A stretch of DNA of 64,000 nt, taken from assembly GCA_964538355.1 (NCBI GenBank), contig CAZIFC010000008.1:6768-70767 (forward strand), in the 5' to 3' direction. Each line of letters begins with the position of its first letter. Positions within the stretch are counted from its first letter, which is position 1. Positions 61,412 through 64,000 of this stretch are shown here, in pieces. The notes beneath the pieces were generated by a model. It was given only the letters and a program-made list of their open reading frames with translations, had not been told where the DNA came from and did no database searches. The position numbers and the translations under genes were made by a program. Origin of the DNA: Bilophila sp964538355 (GTDB taxonomy: Bacteria; Desulfobacterota; Desulfovibrionia; Desulfovibrionales; Desulfovibrionaceae).

Positions 61412-61525
61412 ACAGACGGCTTGCCTGAACAGGGCCGCCGCACAAGCATCAGAATATGATGGGGCCTTTTTTGCCGTTGTCGACCGATTATCATGCGCCG
61501 TCTCCCCAATGGGGGAGGCGGTGTC

Positions 61526-61554
61526 TTGACAAGCTTCCCGAGTTCCTCTATCGT
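61526..61554 (+). promoter_or_regulatory. Promoter of the terC riboswitch transcript
   Basis: Perfect TTGACA, 17-bp spacer, TATCGT; the expected start at about 61561 coincides with the 5' edge of the aptamer. Confidence 0.75.
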
Positions 61555-61561
61555 ACTCGCA

Positions 61562-61664
61562 CGTAAAGGGGAGTAGCTGGGTTCCTGAGACCCGGGTAAC
61601 GTCAACAGCATGGCTTATGGCCTGGCGTTACCGTCAAGCTTGCTTGATCAGTGAGACCTTCACG
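61562..61664 (+). ncRNA. yybP-ykoY manganese riboswitch aptamer
   Basis: Carries both conserved loops of the class: AAAGGGGAGTAGC at the 5' side and GTGAGACCTT at the 3' side. Between them lie the GGTAACGTCAACAGCATGGC element and its paired TGGCGTTACC arm. P1 forms between CGTAAAGG (61562-61569) and CCTTCACG (61657-61664) with one mismatch. It precedes a terC gene, a common target of this Mn2+-sensing class. Confidence 0.93.
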
Positions 61665-61697
61665 GCAATAAACGTTGCCGGAGGGTCTTTGTTTTTT
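61654..61697 (+). terminator. Riboswitch expression-platform terminator
   Basis: AGACC (61654-61658) pairs with GGTCT (61684-61688), and GGCAA with TTGCC inside, then a T-rich tract. The left arm overlaps P1 of the aptamer, so Mn2+ binding would prevent termination and switch terC on. Confidence 0.85.
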
Positions 61698-61779
61698 CTC
61701 CGGCGGCCAAACGCATAAGGAGTAAAAATCATGCGTCCTCTTTTTCCCGTCCTTTCAGGATGTTTCTGCGGAGGTTCCA

Positions 61780-62739
61780 ATGCCCGTTGAACATTCCATC
61801 ACCGAAGTTGTCCTGTTCTGTGTCCTCGTCATTGCCTGTCTGTGGTTCGATCTGCACGCGCATAAGGCCGACAAGCCCGTCACTGCCCGCAATGCAGCCA
61901 TCTGGACCTGTATTTGGGTGGCGTTGGCTCTTCTTTTCGCTGGCTACATCGGCTTCAGCTTCGGTTCCGAGCAGGTGCAGCTTTTCCTGACGGGCTATCT
62001 GCTGGAAAAGTCGTTGTCGGTGGACAATCTCTTTGTCATCATGGCGATTTTCAGCTCCTTTGCGGTGAAGGACTCCTTCCAGCACCGGGTGCTGTACTAT
62101 GGCGTCCTTGGCGCGCTGGTGCTCCGCCTTATTTTTGTTGCGGCGGGAAGCTCGCTTGTGGCCCTCTTTGGCCCGTACGCCTTGGCAGGGTTCGGCGTGT
62201 TCGTGCTCTGGACCGCATTGAAGATGTGGCAGTCCATGCACAAAGGCGACAAGGAAGAAATTGTCGATTATTCCGAGCACTGGGCGGTCAGGTATACCAG
62301 ACGGTTTATCCCGGTGCACAACCAGCTGAGCGGACATGACTTTTTTGTGAAGGCCCCCGACAGCACGGGCAAGCTCATCTGGAAGGCCACGCCGCTGTTC
62401 CTGTGCCTCTTTGTTGTGGAAGTCTCCGACGTGATGTTCGCCTTTGACTCGGTGCCTGCCATTATCGCTGTCACGCACGATCCGTTCCTGGTGTATACCA
62501 GTAACGTGTTCGCCATCCTCGGGCTTCGTTCCATGTATTTCCTGCTTGCCGCGGGCAAGCGGTATCTGCGTCATCTGGAGAAGTCCGTCGTCATCATCCT
62601 CGCCTATATTGGCGTGAAGATGCTTCTTGATGTTGTTGGTATCGTTCACATCTCACCGCTGGTTAGTCTTGCTGTGGTCATGGTGCTGCTGACGGGCGGC
62701 ATTCTGGCATCCCTCATCCCCCAAAAGGCGGACAAGTAG
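61780..62739 (+). CDS. TerC/Alx-family membrane protein, candidate manganese exporter
   Basis: A 319-residue protein with about nine hydrophobic segments. EKSLSVDNLFVI in the third and VEVSDVMFAFDSVPAI in the later segment are the TerC signatures, with conserved acidic residues in membranes. TerC-family proteins such as Alx and MeeF/Y are linked to Mn2+ export and metalation of secreted enzymes. Control by the upstream Mn2+ riboswitch supports that role. GGAGG precedes the ATG. Confidence 0.92.
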   Translation: MPVEHSITEVVLFCVLVIACLWFDLHAHKADKPVTARNAAIWTCIWVALALLFAGYIGFSFGSEQVQLFLTGYLLEKSLSVDNLFVIMAIFSSFAVKDSFQHRVLYYGVLGALVLRLIFVAAGSSLVALFGPYALAGFGVFVLWTALKMWQSMHKGDKEEIVDYSEHWAVRYTRRFIPVHNQLSGHDFFVKAPDSTGKLIWKATPLFLCLFVVEVSDVMFAFDSVPAIIAVTHDPFLVYTSNVFAILGLRSMYFLLAAGKRYLRHLEKSVVIILAYIGVKMLLDVVGIVHISPLVSLAVVMVLLTGGILASLIPQKADK

Positions 62740-62750
62740 TCGAGGCAGCG

Positions 62751-62790
62751 GACAGGTCGGAACAGCCCGCTTCGAGGGTTCCGGCCTGTC
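62751..62790 (+). terminator. Hairpin after terC
   Basis: A 13-bp stem (GACAGGTCGGAAC with GTTCCGGCCTGTC, one G-U), followed by a weak T tract. Confidence 0.6.
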
Positions 62791-62961
62791 TTGTCGAACA
62801 TTGCTTTTTATGGGGAAAAGCGTATCCCTCTACCCATTCTGTATAGACTGGGGCAGAGTTCCCCTCGTCTGTCTTTTCAGGGTGGCGCAGGGACGTGCCG
62901 GTTGCCCGTGCCGTTTCGGATTGCGGAAAAGCCTTGTTCTTCAAGAAGGAGCGTTGAACGC

Positions 62962-63804
62962 ATGAATCGTATGAGAACCCTGCTGGTTGTAGGGGTTTTT
63001 ATCATCTCGCTGATCATTTTGGCCGTGCTTGAGTTCCGAGTGCAGGACGAAGTGCCCAGTGAGGGCCAAATGGTGACGGGTTCGCTTTCCAAGGATGGGC
63101 CTGCGCTGCCGAAGCTCCCCAGCATGGGAACTTCGGATGCCAGCGGGAACGGCGTTTTGGTGCCGCTTGATAACGGAACCCTGCGGACCAGCAATGAAGC
63201 CGTGAACCTTGGAGCCATTCCGCCGGATGAGGAAAACGCCTCCTCCGAACCCGGCAAGGCCGAGCCGGCCGCTCCGGAAGCGGACAGTGCTGCGCCCGCC
63301 GAGCCTGAAACTCCCGCTGCCCCCGTTGAAACGGCAACGTCAGGCGATGCCTCCCAACATCCGGCCACGGCCCCTGCTGTTGGGAGGGAAGAGCCGCAAA
63401 AACCCGCGGACAAACCTCAGAAGCCTGCCGAACGGAAACAGGAAAAGCCGCAGGATGGCGTTGTCGTCCTGAAGACCAAGGCTCCGGCAAAGCTGGCTCC
63501 GGGGCAAAAAGCCATTACCGCGACACGCCTTGAGCTGGGCAAGAGCGTCGTCTTCCGTATTACCGGGGCAGCTCCTTTGAAGACAAAGACGCTTCTGCTC
63601 AAGGAGCCCAACCGGTATGTGGTGGATCTTCAGGGAAATTGGGGGATTCAGCTTCCTCATGTTCCCAAGGATCTTTGGATTTCGGACATTCGCATGGGAC
63701 AGCATGAAAACGCCACACGGCTGGTTTTTGAGCTGACCCGCGCACCGGAGTCCGCCTCGGTGGTCAAGATCAATGATACTACGGTAGAAGTCCGCATCAA
63801 ATAA
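62962..63804 (+). CDS. AMIN-domain envelope protein
   Basis: A 280-residue membrane-anchored periplasmic protein. One N-terminal helix (about residues 3-22, TLLVVGVFIISLIILAVLEF), then a long disordered Ala/Pro/Glu linker (about 55-160), then a C-terminal AMIN domain (about 180-280; RLELGKSVVFRITGAAPL, PNRYVVDLQG, ATRLVFEL). AMIN domains bind cell wall in amidases and secretins; no catalytic domain is present here. AAGGAG lies 10 nt before the ATG. Confidence 0.8.
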   Translation: MNRMRTLLVVGVFIISLIILAVLEFRVQDEVPSEGQMVTGSLSKDGPALPKLPSMGTSDASGNGVLVPLDNGTLRTSNEAVNLGAIPPDEENASSEPGKAEPAAPEADSAAPAEPETPAAPVETATSGDASQHPATAPAVGREEPQKPADKPQKPAERKQEKPQDGVVVLKTKAPAKLAPGQKAITATRLELGKSVVFRITGAAPLKTKTLLLKEPNRYVVDLQGNWGIQLPHVPKDLWISDIRMGQHENATRLVFELTRAPESASVVKINDTTVEVRIK

Positions 63805-63826
63805 CGTCCGTATCCGATGATTTCGT

Positions 63827-63863
63827 GAACAGGCCCTTCGCTCGACAGGTGGAGGGCCTGTTC
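63827..63863 (+). terminator. Hairpin after the AMIN-domain gene
   Basis: A perfect 11-bp stem (GAACAGGCCCT with AGGGCCTGTTC); the T tail is weak. Confidence 0.6.
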
Positions 63864-63975
63864 CGTTTGAAAACGCCCAATCGGGTGTGTGAAAAAAAGA
63901 GGGTTGAAACAGACTGAAATAACACGGTAAAGGAGCTGGCGGCGAAAAAAGATCGAAAAAGTTTGCAAAAAGTCG

Positions 63976-63981
63976 TTGACA
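63976..63981 (+). promoter_or_regulatory. Promoter -35 box at the window edge
   Basis: A perfect TTGACA; the -10 would fall beyond the window. It suggests a transcription unit beginning just downstream. Confidence 0.4.
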
Positions 63982-64000
63982 GAGCGGGCGCAGAGGTGCA

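Noticed and set aside
1..64000. tRNA, rRNA, tmRNA, CRISPR array, phage or integron signatures
   Set aside because: Looked for characteristic loops, regularly spaced repeats, integrase and capsid genes on both strands and saw none. A computational scan would be needed to exclude a diverged tRNA.

Overview
The window is a stretch of a GC-rich bacterial chromosome carrying mostly housekeeping genes, with no rRNA, tRNA, CRISPR array or transposase that I could find. Gene content points to a Desulfovibrionaceae-type sulfate or sulfite reducer. The evidence is a siroheme-dependent (Ahb) heme cluster containing hemB, two TRAP transporters, a putative sulfate-exporter-family transporter, and an acetyl-type MetA paired with MetY. 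The genus is inference.

Layout. 1-2.4 kb: 3' end of purA, then mnmA. 2.5-6.6 kb: a heme operon, ahbC-hemB-ahbD-siroheme decarboxylase subunit. 6.7-8.3 kb (minus): a DUF1269 protein and a UbiA prenyltransferase. 8.4-19.5 kb: rpsB-tsf, a three-gene sugar cassette (epimerase, aminotransferase, glycosyltransferase), then pyrH-frr-uppS-cdsA-dxr-rseP-tsaB. 19.6-23.7 kb: a NodB-like deacetylase, a small membrane protein, a YeiH-like transporter with a 56-residue membrane companion, and a 74-residue protein between two inverted GC-rich repeats. 24-27.8 kb: gdhA (minus), upp and a uracil permease. 27.9-29.7 kb: cinA and a conserved unknown.

30-39.4 kb: a three-gene TRAP operon, ogt-alkA, a second TRAP operon on the minus strand with a fused DctQM, and an orphan ABC-type solute-binding protein. 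39.7-45.6 kb: an NlpC/P60 lipoprotein, a small secreted Ada-like zinc protein, suhB, then metA-metY-Rrf2 regulator-exported unknown. 45.7-49 kb: yajC-secD-secF. 49.4-53.8 kb: a cation diffusion facilitator, mntP, an EamA exporter, a beta-carbonic anhydrase and a small membrane protein. 54-57.3 kb: an acidic Cys-rich protein, tex and an unknown. 57.4-64 kb: a DUF3298 protein, a polysaccharide deacetylase, an M23 lipoprotein, rlpA, a terC gene behind a yybP-ykoY (Mn2+) riboswitch, and an AMIN-domain protein.

How the genes fit together. The heme operon covers most steps from porphobilinogen synthesis and siroheme to heme b. The 8.4-19.5 kb block joins translation factors, isoprenoid supply (Dxr, UppS), phospholipid (CdsA) and envelope proteolysis (RseP) with a surface-glycan cassette. 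Several envelope hydrolases (NlpC, M23, RlpA, AMIN, two deacetylases) lie in the right half, and three candidate metal exporters (MntP, CDF, TerC) lie within 13 kb. A recurring regulatory feature is a terminator-like hairpin either directly after a promoter or between the binding-protein and membrane-subunit genes of TRAP operons.
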